This document shows, in pieces, positions 1 through 6,294 of a stretch of DNA of 12,830 nt; within the stretch, counting starts at the first letter, position 1, and the number at the start of each line of letters is the position of its first letter. Below the pieces are notes generated by a model. The model worked only from the letters and a program-made list of their open reading frames with translations. It had not been told where the DNA came from and made no database searches. Origin of the DNA: Methanobrevibacter sp. (GTDB lineage: Archaea; Methanobacteriota; Methanobacteria; Methanobacteriales; Methanobacteriaceae); assembly GCA_009784145.1 (NCBI GenBank), contig WRCI01000033.1, positions 1 through 12,830 of the forward strand, written 5' to 3'. A program made the position numbers and the translations under genes.

Positions 1-144
1 ATTTTTCTAAAGTTTTTTTTAGTTATTTTTCTAAAGTTTTTTTTAGTTATTTTTCTAAAGTTTTTTTTAGTTATTTTTCTAAAGTTTTTTTTAGTTATTT
101 TTCTAAAGTTTTTTTTAGTTATTTTTCTAAGCTCTTTTTAATTA
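1..144. repeat. 24-bp tandem array, five exact copies plus one diverged copy
   Basis: Five identical 24-bp units occupy 1-120; each begins atttttctaa, contains a run of eight T, and ends agtt. A sixth, diverged unit at 121-144 matches at about 18 of 24 positions, including the first 10. That sixth unit contains the last codons of the precorrin-2 dehydrogenase gene, and the stop codon at 119-121 straddles the junction with the array. Each unit holds a weak 5-bp inverted repeat (CTAAA/TTTAG). The array begins at the window edge, so its real length is unknown. Read on the plus strand it is a series of T8 tracts, which is what an archaeal terminator for a rightward transcript would look like; no such gene is visible here. 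Confidence 0.93.
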
Positions 145-754
145 TTTTTCCAACATAAACTTTTGCTTCATCTAACTTTTCTTTTTCTAATAAAATATTA
201 ATATTTTTATCTTTAAGAATTTTATATAAATATTCTTTTCTATCTTTTTGGTTTTCTATTTTTTCTTTTAATATATTTCTTGCATAATCTTGAAGCTTTA
301 TTTGAAGAATATCTTCATTTGTTATAGACTTTTGAATTTTTTTCCTAAGTTCTCTTGCCATTAAAGGACTTTTTCCATTTGTAAAAAGAGAAATTTGTAT
401 ATCTTCAATATAAAAACTTGTTGGAACAATAAGATTTCCTTTTTCAGGATAATCTGCTCGATTTAATAATTTTTCACCACTAATAGATGAAACATATTCA
501 TTTAATTCCTTATCTCCACTAGCTATTACAACAATATCTGACCAATCAACTAAGTTTTTAAAAGTTTTTTTTGATTTGTCTTTTTCTAGTATTGCTCCTT
601 TTTTAGCTAATTCCTCTGAAATATTGTTCCCAAACAATATAACTTTTGAACCCCCATCAAGGAATTTATTAGCTCGTCGATGGGCAACTTCTCCTGTTCC
701 AAGTATGAATATTTTTTTATTTTTAGTATTTAAGAAAAGTGAAGTCCATCCCAT
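119..754 (-). CDS. precorrin-2 dehydrogenase (Met8p/CysG N-domain family)
   Basis: The likely role is NAD-dependent oxidation of precorrin-2 to sirohydrochlorin in the cytoplasm, the branch-point step toward siroheme and coenzyme F430. The 211-residue protein has an N-terminal Rossmann fold with the dinucleotide motif GTGEVA at 19-24 followed by HRRANKFLDGG, then NRAD at 98-101, which falls where the family has its functional Asp. The family segment LFTNGKSPLMARELRKKI lies at about 123-140, followed by a helical, Lys-rich C-terminal part. The length is typical of stand-alone archaeal members; there is no fused uroporphyrinogen methyltransferase. The ATG at 754 has an AGAGG ribosome binding site 7 bases upstream (762-766) and a perfect palindrome just beyond it. 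The stop codon abuts a 24-bp tandem array. Many homologues are labelled bifunctional dehydrogenase/ferrochelatase; chelatase activity cannot be judged from sequence. Confidence 0.88.
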   Translation of the reverse strand: MGWTSLFLNTKNKKIFILGTGEVAHRRANKFLDGGSKVILFGNNISEELAKKGAILEKDKSKKTFKNLVDWSDIVVIASGDKELNEYVSSISGEKLLNRADYPEKGNLIVPTSFYIEDIQISLFTNGKSPLMARELRKKIQKSITNEDILQIKLQDYARNILKEKIENQKDRKEYLYKILKDKNINILLEKEKLDEAKVYVGKIIKKSLEK

Positions 755-781
755 AAAAAGGCCTCTTTATTTAATTTTTAC

Positions 782-797
782 ATTATTAGCTAATAAT
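782..797. promoter_or_regulatory. 16-bp perfect palindrome upstream of precorrin-2 dehydrogenase
   Basis: The sequence attattagctaataat is identical to its own reverse complement. It ends 27 bases before the ATG at 754 and just beyond the ribosome binding site, near where a transcription start would be expected. This could be an operator, but AT-rich spacers produce palindromes by chance; the central AGCT makes it a little less trivial. Confidence 0.35.
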
Positions 798-839
798 TCT
801 TTAAGTTTATTATTTTTTGATTTATTTTAATTATTTTTA

Positions 840-907
840 TAAGCTAACTATTCTTCTAAGTTAATTATTTTTTTAAGTTAATTATTCTTCTAAGCTAATT
901 ATTTTTG
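840..907. repeat. 17-bp tandem array, four copies
   Basis: Units begin with taag at 840, 857, 874 and 891, an exact 17-bp spacing. Typical units are taagttaattattcttc and taagctaattatttttg. The copies differ at a few positions. It sits about 90 bases upstream of the precorrin-2 dehydrogenase start. Confidence 0.8.
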
Positions 908-1279
908 AATTATTATTTCAATTATAGTTTAATTATTATTTCAATTGTTAAATTATTATTTAAAATATATAATATAGATATTATATTTTTGTTATTATAT
1001 ATTAATATTCATGCATATCTTCTTGAAATTAATAATATTATATATTTTATTATTAGTAATATAATTTTAATTGGTTTTTATTAAATAAATTATTGAAAAT
1101 TAGAATAAAGAAATTATTGTTTTAAATAATAAAAATAATAATAAATATAAAATTATACAAAAAAATAATAGAAAATATAATATAAAACAAGAAATAATAA
1201 TAAATATAATTATAAAATAGAAAAATAATAAAAAGTATAAGATAATATAAAAAATATAATATAAATAATGCTTTGAAAA

Positions 1280-1762
1280 TTAATTAGAATTTTCTAAAGC
1301 TTTCATTCTAAGTAATTTCATAGCCATTCTTAAATCATTGTCACAGTCATGAAGAACTTTAGTTGCTTCTTCTTTGCTAATAGAAAATGCATCTGCAAGT
1401 GCATTAATATTTTCTTTTCCATTATCAATATTATTTCCTACTAAAGCTTCAGATAAATTTCTTTTAAGAGTTAAATATTCATCAATACTCATATCTATAG
1501 ATTTTAAAACAATGTCTCTTAGTGGGCAGGGTTTAGATGTTTTACAACACCAAACTAATGATCCAAAACAAGTCCTAGCTCCTTCACCAAGACGAGTTTC
1601 TCTAGCAAATTTATCTTTTATGTCCATGTAATCTTGAGGGCTAATATTTGCATCGTCTAAAGCATGCAATATTGGACAAGGTTTTACTGGTGGGCAACAA
1701 AATGCCAATGCTCTACAATCTCCTCCCCTACAAACGTGTGATGGTGCATCGTCCCATGTCAT
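1280..1762 (-). CDS. methanogenesis marker protein 9 (cysteine-rich, unknown function)
   Basis: I recognise this from the signature stretches [13 protein letters not shown] and [18 protein letters not shown], typical of the methanogen-restricted marker 9 family; no biochemical role is established for it. The 160-residue soluble protein carries ten cysteines (11, 16, 22, 23, 29, 65, 72, 73, 79, 140). Nine form two similar blocks: CCPPVKPCP (22-30) and CCKTSKPCP (72-80), each followed about 15 residues later by a D-Y-M/E-Y-L helix. This internal duplication suggests a metal or Fe-S site. Residues about 118-155 ([20 protein letters not shown] and following) resemble a small UBA-like three-helix domain. 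The ATG at 1762 has a GGAGA site 7 bases upstream. It lies downstream of atwA on the same strand but 381 bases away, with a 31-bp tandem array between them, so a separate promoter is likely. Confidence 0.8.
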   Translation of the reverse strand: MTWDDAPSHVCRGGDCRALAFCCPPVKPCPILHALDDANISPQDYMDIKDKFARETRLGEGARTCFGSLVWCCKTSKPCPLRDIVLKSIDMSIDEYLTLKRNLSEALVGNNIDNGKENINALADAFSISKEEATKVLHDCDNDLRMAMKLLRMKALENSN

Positions 1763-1859
1763 TAATGATTCTCCGATAATATGTACTTTATTAGTTAATT
1801 TTTAATTTATTTTAATTGTAATTTGGATAGTAATATAATTAATGATGTTGTAAATTAAT

Positions 1860-2070
1860 AAACAGTTTAATTATATTTAATTTAGTCAGTAAACAGTTTA
1901 ATTATATTTAATTTAGTCAGTAAACAGTTTAATTATATTTAATTCAGTAAATAACTAGTTAATTACATTTAATTTATTCAACAACTAATTAATCACATTC
2001 AATTTAACCAATAACAAATTAATTATATTTAATTTAAATTAATAAATTATTTGATTATATTTAATTTATC
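1860..2070. repeat. 31-bp tandem array between atwA and the marker 9 gene
   Basis: Three near-identical 31-bp units start at 1860, 1891 and 1922, each opening aaacagtttaattatattta. Four more diverged units of about 30 bp follow to about 2070, keeping the core atttaattta. On the minus strand every unit contains a TATA-like TAAATATAATTAAA element, upstream of the marker 9 start. The rest of the 1763-2143 spacer shows only the marker 9 ribosome binding site and AT-rich sequence. Confidence 0.85.
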
Positions 2071-2143
2071 AAATTAATATATTGATTAGGCATTATATTT
2101 AAACTATTGCTTTTACTGATATTTTATTAGATTGAAAACACAT

Positions 2144-3733
2144 TTAGTTTAACATTTTTTCTTTTTCATCAGGAGTTAATTCTTTTACTATTTCTTTAGG
2201 TTCTCCTATTTTAAGGAGTTTTCCTCCTCTCATCAATGCAGTTCTATCACACACATCAATAACAAAGTCCATATCGTGAGAAATAATAAGGAAAGTTTGT
2301 TCTAATTCTTCTCTTGCTTTTAATATAGAATCAGTCACTTGAACTCTAGTAATTGGATCCATTGTTCCTGTTGGTTCATCTAATATGATGATATTTGGTT
2401 CTTGAATAAGTACTTGGGCAATAGCTACTCTATGTCTTTCTCCACCACTTAATTCATCTGGATCTTTATTTAAAATAATGGTTGCATATTCATTATCAAA
2501 GCCAACAGCATTTAATGTATGTATAGCTTTCATTTTAGCAAATTCTGCAGGAAGATCTAAACTTATAGAATCAGTTAAGTTTCCAAGAACTGTTCTGTAA
2601 GGATATAAAGAATATTCTTGATGAAGAAGTCCTATATAAGGGATTACACGACCTCGACCAAGAGGACCTGATTCTTTCATATCTATCCAATCATCACCAA
2701 GTTTAGTTTCTACTTCTCCACCACTTGGGTCTGTTAATCCAATTAACATTCTAGATAACGTGGTTTTTCCTGACCCACTAAGACCTACAATTCCAAATAT
2801 TTCACTTTTATTTATTTCTAAATTAATTCCATCAACAGCTTTGATAACTCCTCTTTCAATGGAATAAAAGTGTTTTTTAAGGTCTTGTGTTTTAATTACA
2901 GGACCACCATACTCCACATCATTTACTTTTTTCGGTAAAGGTACAGTATCTAAGAATTTTTGTACAACTATGTCTGCAGAACCTTTTTCAATAATTTCTC
3001 CTTTTTCTAACCAAATTACTTGATCTGCAAGTTTATTCATAACTTCTGGCCAGTGAGAAGTAATCACCATTGTGACTCCTTCATTTTTAACTCCATCAAT
3101 CAATGTTTGATGAAGATATTCTGCAGTTTGAGGGTCTAATGTCCCAGTTGGTTCATCTGCTAAAAATAACATTGGTTCTTTAGCCATTTGTCTTGCAAGA
3201 ACTACTCTTTGTTTTTCCCCACCACTTAAATCTCGGGATATATGAGTAATCCTGTGGCTCATTTGAACCATTTCTAAAAGATCTAAAGCTTTGTAAAGGT
3301 TTTCTTCATACTCTCCACCTTTCATAGCTCTTAAAACATTTTCTATAACAGTTTCTCGTTCATAAAGTGCGAAATTTCTTTGTAACATTATAGATATTCT
3401 TTTTCTAATTTCTGCAAAATATTTTCTATCAGTATTCCAAAAGTCTATATGCTCTGCTTCAAATGTGCCTCCACAACTACATTTTTCACCAACTTTAGAT
3501 GGAGGTTCAACACGTAAACATTCCTTACAGATAGCTATATTAAATATCATTTCTCCACTATCTGGTTCATATTCCTTGGTTCCACGAAGCATATTAATCA
3601 AAACAGATTTTCCAGACCCACTTCTACCAAGAATCCCTAGAACATTTCCTTCTTCAATCTTAATATTCACATTTTTAAGTACAGCTACTTCATTGAATGT
3701 TTTATTAATATTTTTAAGCTCTATAAAAGACAT
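2144..3733 (-). CDS. atwA: methyl-coenzyme M reductase system component A2 (twin ABC ATPase)
   Basis: Component A2 is the cytoplasmic ATP-carrying protein needed for reductive activation of methyl-coenzyme M reductase, the F430 enzyme that releases methane. The 529-residue protein has two ABC nucleotide-binding domains and no membrane segments. Domain 1 has Walker A GRSGSGKS (36-43), signature LSGGEKQR (169-176), Walker B FLADEPTG (190-197) and switch His227. Domain 2 has Walker A GLSGSGKT (317-324), LSGGERHR (428-435), ILDEPTG (450-456) and His486. A CxxC...CxC cluster (Cys69, 72, 85, 87) is inserted in domain 1 and looks like a zinc-finger-type insert. Length and layout match the family. 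The ATG at 3733 has an AAAGGTGA ribosome binding site at 3738-3745. A generic transporter ATPase is the alternative, but the fused pair, the Cys insert and the methanogen setting favour A2. Confidence 0.93.
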   Translation of the reverse strand: MSFIELKNINKTFNEVAVLKNVNIKIEEGNVLGILGRSGSGKSVLINMLRGTKEYEPDSGEMIFNIAICKECLRVEPPSKVGEKCSCGGTFEAEHIDFWNTDRKYFAEIRKRISIMLQRNFALYERETVIENVLRAMKGGEYEENLYKALDLLEMVQMSHRITHISRDLSGGEKQRVVLARQMAKEPMLFLADEPTGTLDPQTAEYLHQTLIDGVKNEGVTMVITSHWPEVMNKLADQVIWLEKGEIIEKGSADIVVQKFLDTVPLPKKVNDVEYGGPVIKTQDLKKHFYSIERGVIKAVDGINLEINKSEIFGIVGLSGSGKTTLSRMLIGLTDPSGGEVETKLGDDWIDMKESGPLGRGRVIPYIGLLHQEYSLYPYRTVLGNLTDSISLDLPAEFAKMKAIHTLNAVGFDNEYATIILNKDPDELSGGERHRVAIAQVLIQEPNIIILDEPTGTMDPITRVQVTDSILKAREELEQTFLIISHDMDFVIDVCDRTALMRGGKLLKIGEPKEIVKELTPDEKEKMLN

Positions 3734-3765
3734 ATCTTCACCTTTATGAATTAAACTAGTATTAG

Positions 3766-3786
3766 ATTAATTAGTACTAAATTAAT
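3766..3786. promoter_or_regulatory. near-palindrome upstream of atwA
   Basis: A perfect 10-bp palindrome ttagtactaa (3771-3780) is flanked by attaa and attaat to give an almost symmetric 21-base element. The 11-mer attaattagta also recurs directly at 3781-3791. It ends 32 bases before the atwA start, beyond its ribosome binding site. It could be a regulator site near the transcription start; chance is possible at this base composition. Confidence 0.3.
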
Positions 3787-3961
3787 TAGTATATTGTGTT
3801 AAATTAGTGGTATTTTGCTTTAAAGTCTTAAAATTTGACTTTAAAATTATCTTTATACATTTATTTTAATATATGATTTCATTGTTAATAATTATTATTA
3901 TATTTTAATTTATTTATTAATATTAATTAAATAGTTTATAATTATAATATTAAATATTTTT

Positions 3962-3999
3962 CTAATATAATTTTATTTTTCTAATATAATTTTATTTTT
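3962..3999. repeat. 19-bp direct repeat, two copies
   Basis: The unit ctaatataattttattttt occurs at 3962-3980 and again at 3981-3999, with a partial third copy (ctaatatatttttaa) from about 4004. It lies in the 503-base spacer 3734-4236 upstream of atwA. That spacer otherwise holds the 25-bp array, two hairpins and AT-rich sequence, and no gene. Confidence 0.75.
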
Positions 4000-4077
4000 A
4001 ATTCTAATATATTTTTAAATTTAATTATTTTTTTAGGATTTATTGATGTTGATTATAATTACAAAAGTATTATTATA

Positions 4078-4152
4078 GGGTATAAAATTATATTTTGTTA
4101 TGGGGTATAAAATTATATTTTGTTATGGGGTATAAAATTATATTTATGTTAT
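4078..4152. repeat. 25-bp tandem array with G-run, three copies
   Basis: Units of 25 bp begin gggtataaaattatatttt at 4078, 4103 and 4128; the third differs slightly near its end. The G3-G4 blocks stand out in a spacer otherwise nearly free of G. On the minus strand, the direction of atwA, each unit reads as a TATA-like box next to CCCC. It lies 345-420 bases upstream of the atwA start and just past the terminator of the preceding gene. Confidence 0.85.
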
Positions 4153-4170
4153 ATGGTAAAATTATACCAT
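4153..4170. other. small inverted repeat next to the 25-bp array
   Basis: ATGGTA (4153-4158) and TACCAT (4165-4170) form a 6-bp perfect stem around a 6-base loop. It borders the 25-bp array and has no T-run directly after it on either strand, so a terminator role is not supported. Confidence 0.3.
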
Positions 4171-4213
4171 TATTTAATTTAGAATTATAATTTCTTATAA
4201 GTATAATTTCATT

Positions 4214-4234
4214 GAAAAATCTTTTTTGAAAGAT
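4214..4234 (-). terminator. hairpin plus T5 terminator after the TIM-barrel gene
   Basis: On the minus strand ATCTTT-CAAA-AAAGAT forms a 6-bp stem with a 4-base loop (4219-4234) and runs straight into TTTTT (4215-4219). It begins 2 bases after the TGA stop at 4237-4239. Its position and T-tract fit termination of this single gene before atwA. Confidence 0.6.
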
Positions 4235-4236
4235 GT

Positions 4237-4974
4237 TCATATTTTTAAAAGATCAAAATTTAGTTTTCCATTGATAGCTGCTCTTCCTATAGATATTCCA
4301 GAAGCTCCAGCATTCAACATATTTTTCCCAGTCTGAATGTTTGTAATAGAATTATTTCCAATAATAAATATATTTGTTTCACTAGCAATTTTTTCTATTA
4401 TTTTTAAATCAGCATAACCTTTTCCAGGTTTCATAGCATCTATATGAAGATAATCTGCACCAGATTCTTCTATTAATTTAGCTATATTCAATGTATTAAT
4501 ATTCGGAACATTTGCTCTAATTTTTACAGACAATTTTTGGCTATTTTTTATTTTTTTAGCTAGTTCTTTTATAAATAAATTCAAGTGTTCTGGATTACTA
4601 AGCATTTCTTGACCACAGCCAATAGCTAAAAGTTCTTCTTGTCTACAATGGCAATTAAGTTCAATGATATCTAGATTTTTTATTTTAATAATATCAATAA
4701 TTGGATCTGGACTAGTAGCTCTTAAGTTAACAGATACTTTAACTTGAGGGTATTGATTTTTGATTATATTAATTTCTTTTTCAATTTCTTCTTTTAAATT
4801 TTCTTTTTTAATATGAAATTCAGTTCTCCCTCGTTGAAGTATTTTTAATCCAGCAGCTATGGTTTCATCATCAGTATTGTATCCTCCAATACTGACTGTA
4901 TCAAACCCATAAGGGATAAGTTTCAATGCAAAGCTCCCATCTGTTATTCCCGCCATAGGTGCAAGGACTTTAAT
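4237..4974 (-). CDS. archaeal FMN-binding TIM-barrel protein, distant relative of dihydrouridine synthases
   Basis: This matches what I know as the archaeal nifR3-related TIM-barrel family, function unknown. Counting from the ATG at 4956, landmarks are MAGITDG (1-7), ELNCHCRQEELLAIGCGQEML (99-119, quoted in parts: the loop equivalent to the synthase catalytic loop), SVKIRAN (143-149), a GNN motif at 200-202 and SIGRAA (222-227), the last two being FMN-phosphate-type loops. By eye, the Cys that is catalytic in dihydrouridine synthases aligns with Glu117, so tRNA reduction is doubtful. The family's first strand normally precedes MAG, and the frame upstream encodes IKVLAP with no ATG, GTG or TTG in frame. 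The ribosome binding site AAAGGAG (4984-4990) is 27 bases from ATG 4956 but 9 from ATT 4974, so I set the start at ATT. It is followed by a terminator. As I recall, the homologue in Methanocaldococcus also neighbours arfA. Confidence 0.75.
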   Translation of the reverse strand: MKVLAPMAGITDGSFALKLIPYGFDTVSIGGYNTDDETIAAGLKILQRGRTEFHIKKENLKEEIEKEINIIKNQYPQVKVSVNLRATSPDPIIDIIKIKNLDIIELNCHCRQEELLAIGCGQEMLSNPEHLNLFIKELAKKIKNSQKLSVKIRANVPNINTLNIAKLIEESGADYLHIDAMKPGKGYADLKIIEKIASETNIFIIGNNSITNIQTGKNMLNAGASGISIGRAAINGKLNFDLLKI

Positions 4975-4983
4975 ATAATCAAT

Positions 4984-4990
4984 CTCCTTT
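4984..4990 (-). promoter_or_regulatory. ribosome binding site that argues for an ATT start
   Basis: AAAGGAG on the minus strand is the only good Shine-Dalgarno sequence upstream of the TIM-barrel gene. It lies 9 bases from the in-frame ATT at 4974-4972 and 27 bases from the first in-frame ATG at 4956-4954. It supports initiation upstream of the ATG. Confidence 0.6.
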
Positions 4991-5071
4991 ATAACTTTAA
5001 AATATAAAAAAATTTTTTAAAATAAATAAAAACATAAAAATAGTTGTGTTTAAAGTGAATTAAGTAATATA

Positions 5072-5128
5072 TTTCACTGTAATGAGTATATTTCACTGTA
5101 ATGAATATATTTCACTGTAATGAATATA
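5072..5128. repeat. 19-bp tandem array, three copies
   Basis: The unit tttcactgtaatgaatata is present at 5072-5090 (one mismatch), 5091-5109 and 5110-5128. It lies between arfA and the TIM-barrel gene and runs directly into a 40-bp repeat. The C and G in tcactg stand out against the AT background. Confidence 0.85.
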
Positions 5129-5210
5129 TTTTTTTATAATGAATAATATTTTTAATTTAATGAATATATTTTTTTATAATGAATAATATTTTTAATTTAA
5201 TGAATATATT
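5121..5210. repeat. 40-bp tandem repeat, two copies plus a partial third
   Basis: Positions 5121-5160 and 5161-5200 are identical 40-bp units beginning tgaatatatttttttataat; the first ten bases recur at 5201-5210. The unit start overlaps the last 19-bp unit, so the two repeat types share the tgaatata word and may have grown from each other. The rest of the 4975-5294 spacer holds no gene. Confidence 0.85.
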
Positions 5211-5294
5211 TTATCAATTGAAATATATTTTGTCGAAATGATTATTTGATTAATAATATGAATAATAATTAATTTTTTTAAATTTTTTAATCAA

Positions 5295-6059
5295 TTATTT
5301 ATTTATTTTATCTAAAACAAAAACTAATTCTTGGTTATTTCCTTCTCTTATTTCTTCTAAACCTAAATCAGCCATATAAGCAGCATCCTCAGCATTATCA
5401 CTTCTTCCAACACCTGCTTTAAGAGCAATACTTATTTCATCATCAATTTCTTCTAATATTTTCATCAATTCTTCTATTTTTAATTCATTACAAGGAGACA
5501 TGAAATTATCTCCTCCAATAAAGAAAAGAAGTGCTCCCTTTTCAATTAATTTAGTCATTAAATAGTGTTGGGCTTTATTTACAAGGAAATTTGTGTCAAA
5601 TGCTGGAATAATATCGGTTAATGAGTCAGTAATACCATTAATATCAATATGTGCCATTTGAACAAAGCTATCTTCTTCTTTTACAAGAGAATCTATAGCT
5701 AATATCTCTTGTCTTTCTTCAGATTGAGCTCCTCCTTTTTTCTGCAATACTTCAGTAGCTATTTTTTGAGCTTCATAAGGTGTTTTAGCAGTTCCAACAC
5801 CCATACTAATTGTAATAGGGTATCTATTTCTTATAGAACGCTGAATTCTCATATGGTCCTCTGCATTAAGTCCATTAGTTACAGCAAGCATATTATCGAA
5901 TCTTGTATAAAATACAAGCCCTTTTTTCATAGCAATTTGCCTTTGAACATCTGCATATAATTCTGCTTGTAATATCTGAAGATCTGATTCATTACGAGGA
6001 TTTGGAGTTACTGTCCAGGGACCATAATTGTCAATCTGAATTAAGGTCATTTGTATCAT
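5295..6059 (-). CDS. arfA: GTP cyclohydrolase III
   Basis: The enzyme opens GTP to 2-amino-5-formylamino-6-ribosylamino-4(3H)-pyrimidinone 5'-phosphate, the archaeal entry step to riboflavin and the deazaflavin of F420. The protein is about 254 residues from the chosen start, the usual family size. The N-terminus [20 protein letters not shown] is nearly diagnostic. Two similar nucleotidyl-cyclase-like halves follow: FYTRFDN and [15 protein letters not shown] in the first, [11 protein letters not shown] and [19 protein letters not shown] in the second. I place the start at ATG 6059 because AGGTGA (6068-6073) is 8 bases upstream and homologues begin at this residue; a GTG four codons earlier overlaps that site. 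Its neighbour upstream is cofD, another F420 gene, 235 bases away, and a TATA-like element lies in between. Confidence 0.93.
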   Translation of the reverse strand: MIQMTLIQIDNYGPWTVTPNPRNESDLQILQAELYADVQRQIAMKKGLVFYTRFDNMLAVTNGLNAEDHMRIQRSIRNRYPITISMGVGTAKTPYEAQKIATEVLQKKGGAQSEERQEILAIDSLVKEEDSFVQMAHIDINGITDSLTDIIPAFDTNFLVNKAQHYLMTKLIEKGALLFFIGGDNFMSPCNELKIEELMKILEEIDDEISIALKAGVGRSDNAEDAAYMADLGLEEIREGNNQELVFVLDKINK

Positions 6060-6067
6060 ACTATTTT

Positions 6068-6073
6068 TCACCT
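6068..6073 (-). promoter_or_regulatory. ribosome binding site fixing the arfA start
   Basis: AGGTGA on the minus strand lies 8 bases before ATG 6059-6057. The alternative in-frame GTG (6071-6069) is inside this site, so it is unlikely to be the start. Confidence 0.65.
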
Positions 6074-6110
6074 AAAGATTAAACTAAATATAATATTATT
6101 ATAGCTCTTA

Positions 6111-6135
6111 ATATTTATATATAATATATTTTCAC
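6111..6135 (-). promoter_or_regulatory. candidate BRE/TATA element for arfA
   Basis: On the minus strand the stretch reads GTGAAAATATATTATATATA and then AATAT, that is an A-rich BRE-like part followed by a TATA box. The box ends about 50 bases before ATG 6059, which allows a transcription start near 6085-6090 and a short leader. Such motifs are common by chance at this base composition. Confidence 0.35.
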
Positions 6136-6294
6136 ATTGATATAGTTTTTAACTTTTAATATATTTTGTGACTGAATTATTAAAAAATTTATTTTTTTAA
6201 TTGTATAAATTAAATTTGTATATAAATTAAATTATCCTTTTTAAATTATACTCAAAAGTAAATTATCATTTTTAGTTTATACCTAAAATTAAAG

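Larger units (their letters stand above)
755..1279. other. 525-base AT-rich spacer, no gene
   Basis: No reading frame with a ribosome binding site, no tRNA and no GC-rich island is visible on either strand. It holds a 16-bp palindrome (782-797) and a 17-bp tandem array (840-907), listed separately. From about 1085 to 1270 the plus strand is almost purely A-rich with isolated T, so the transcript of the marker 9 gene would run into U-rich sequence, which fits archaeal termination. The promoter of precorrin-2 dehydrogenase should lie near 780-830, but I cannot pick a convincing TATA box. Confidence 0.6.

Noticed and set aside
576..830. An 84-codon plus-strand frame over the precorrin-2 dehydrogenase start
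   Set aside because: It is antisense to the Rossmann fold and has a biased, Phe/Ser/Leu-rich composition typical of a shadow frame.
755..1279. A tRNA or small RNA gene in the spacers
   Set aside because: Stable RNA genes in so AT-rich a genome would show as GC-rich islands; none of the spacers has one, and I found no tRNA-like arms.
3465..3749. A 94-codon plus-strand frame over the atwA 5' end
   Set aside because: It is antisense to Walker A and the Cys insert of AtwA; no start signal supports it.
4954..4956. The ATG at 4956 as the TIM-barrel start
   Set aside because: It falls inside the conserved LAPMAG motif, would remove the first beta strand, and is 27 bases from the only ribosome binding site.
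5246..5294. An 8-bp inverted repeat (TTGATTAA/TTAATCAA) after arfA as a terminator
   Set aside because: The 33-base loop is large, both arms are AT-only, and no T-run follows on the minus strand, so chance is the better explanation.
6060..6071. A GTG start for arfA four codons upstream
   Set aside because: The GTG lies inside the AGGTGA ribosome binding site, and the family N-terminus begins at the ATG at 6059.
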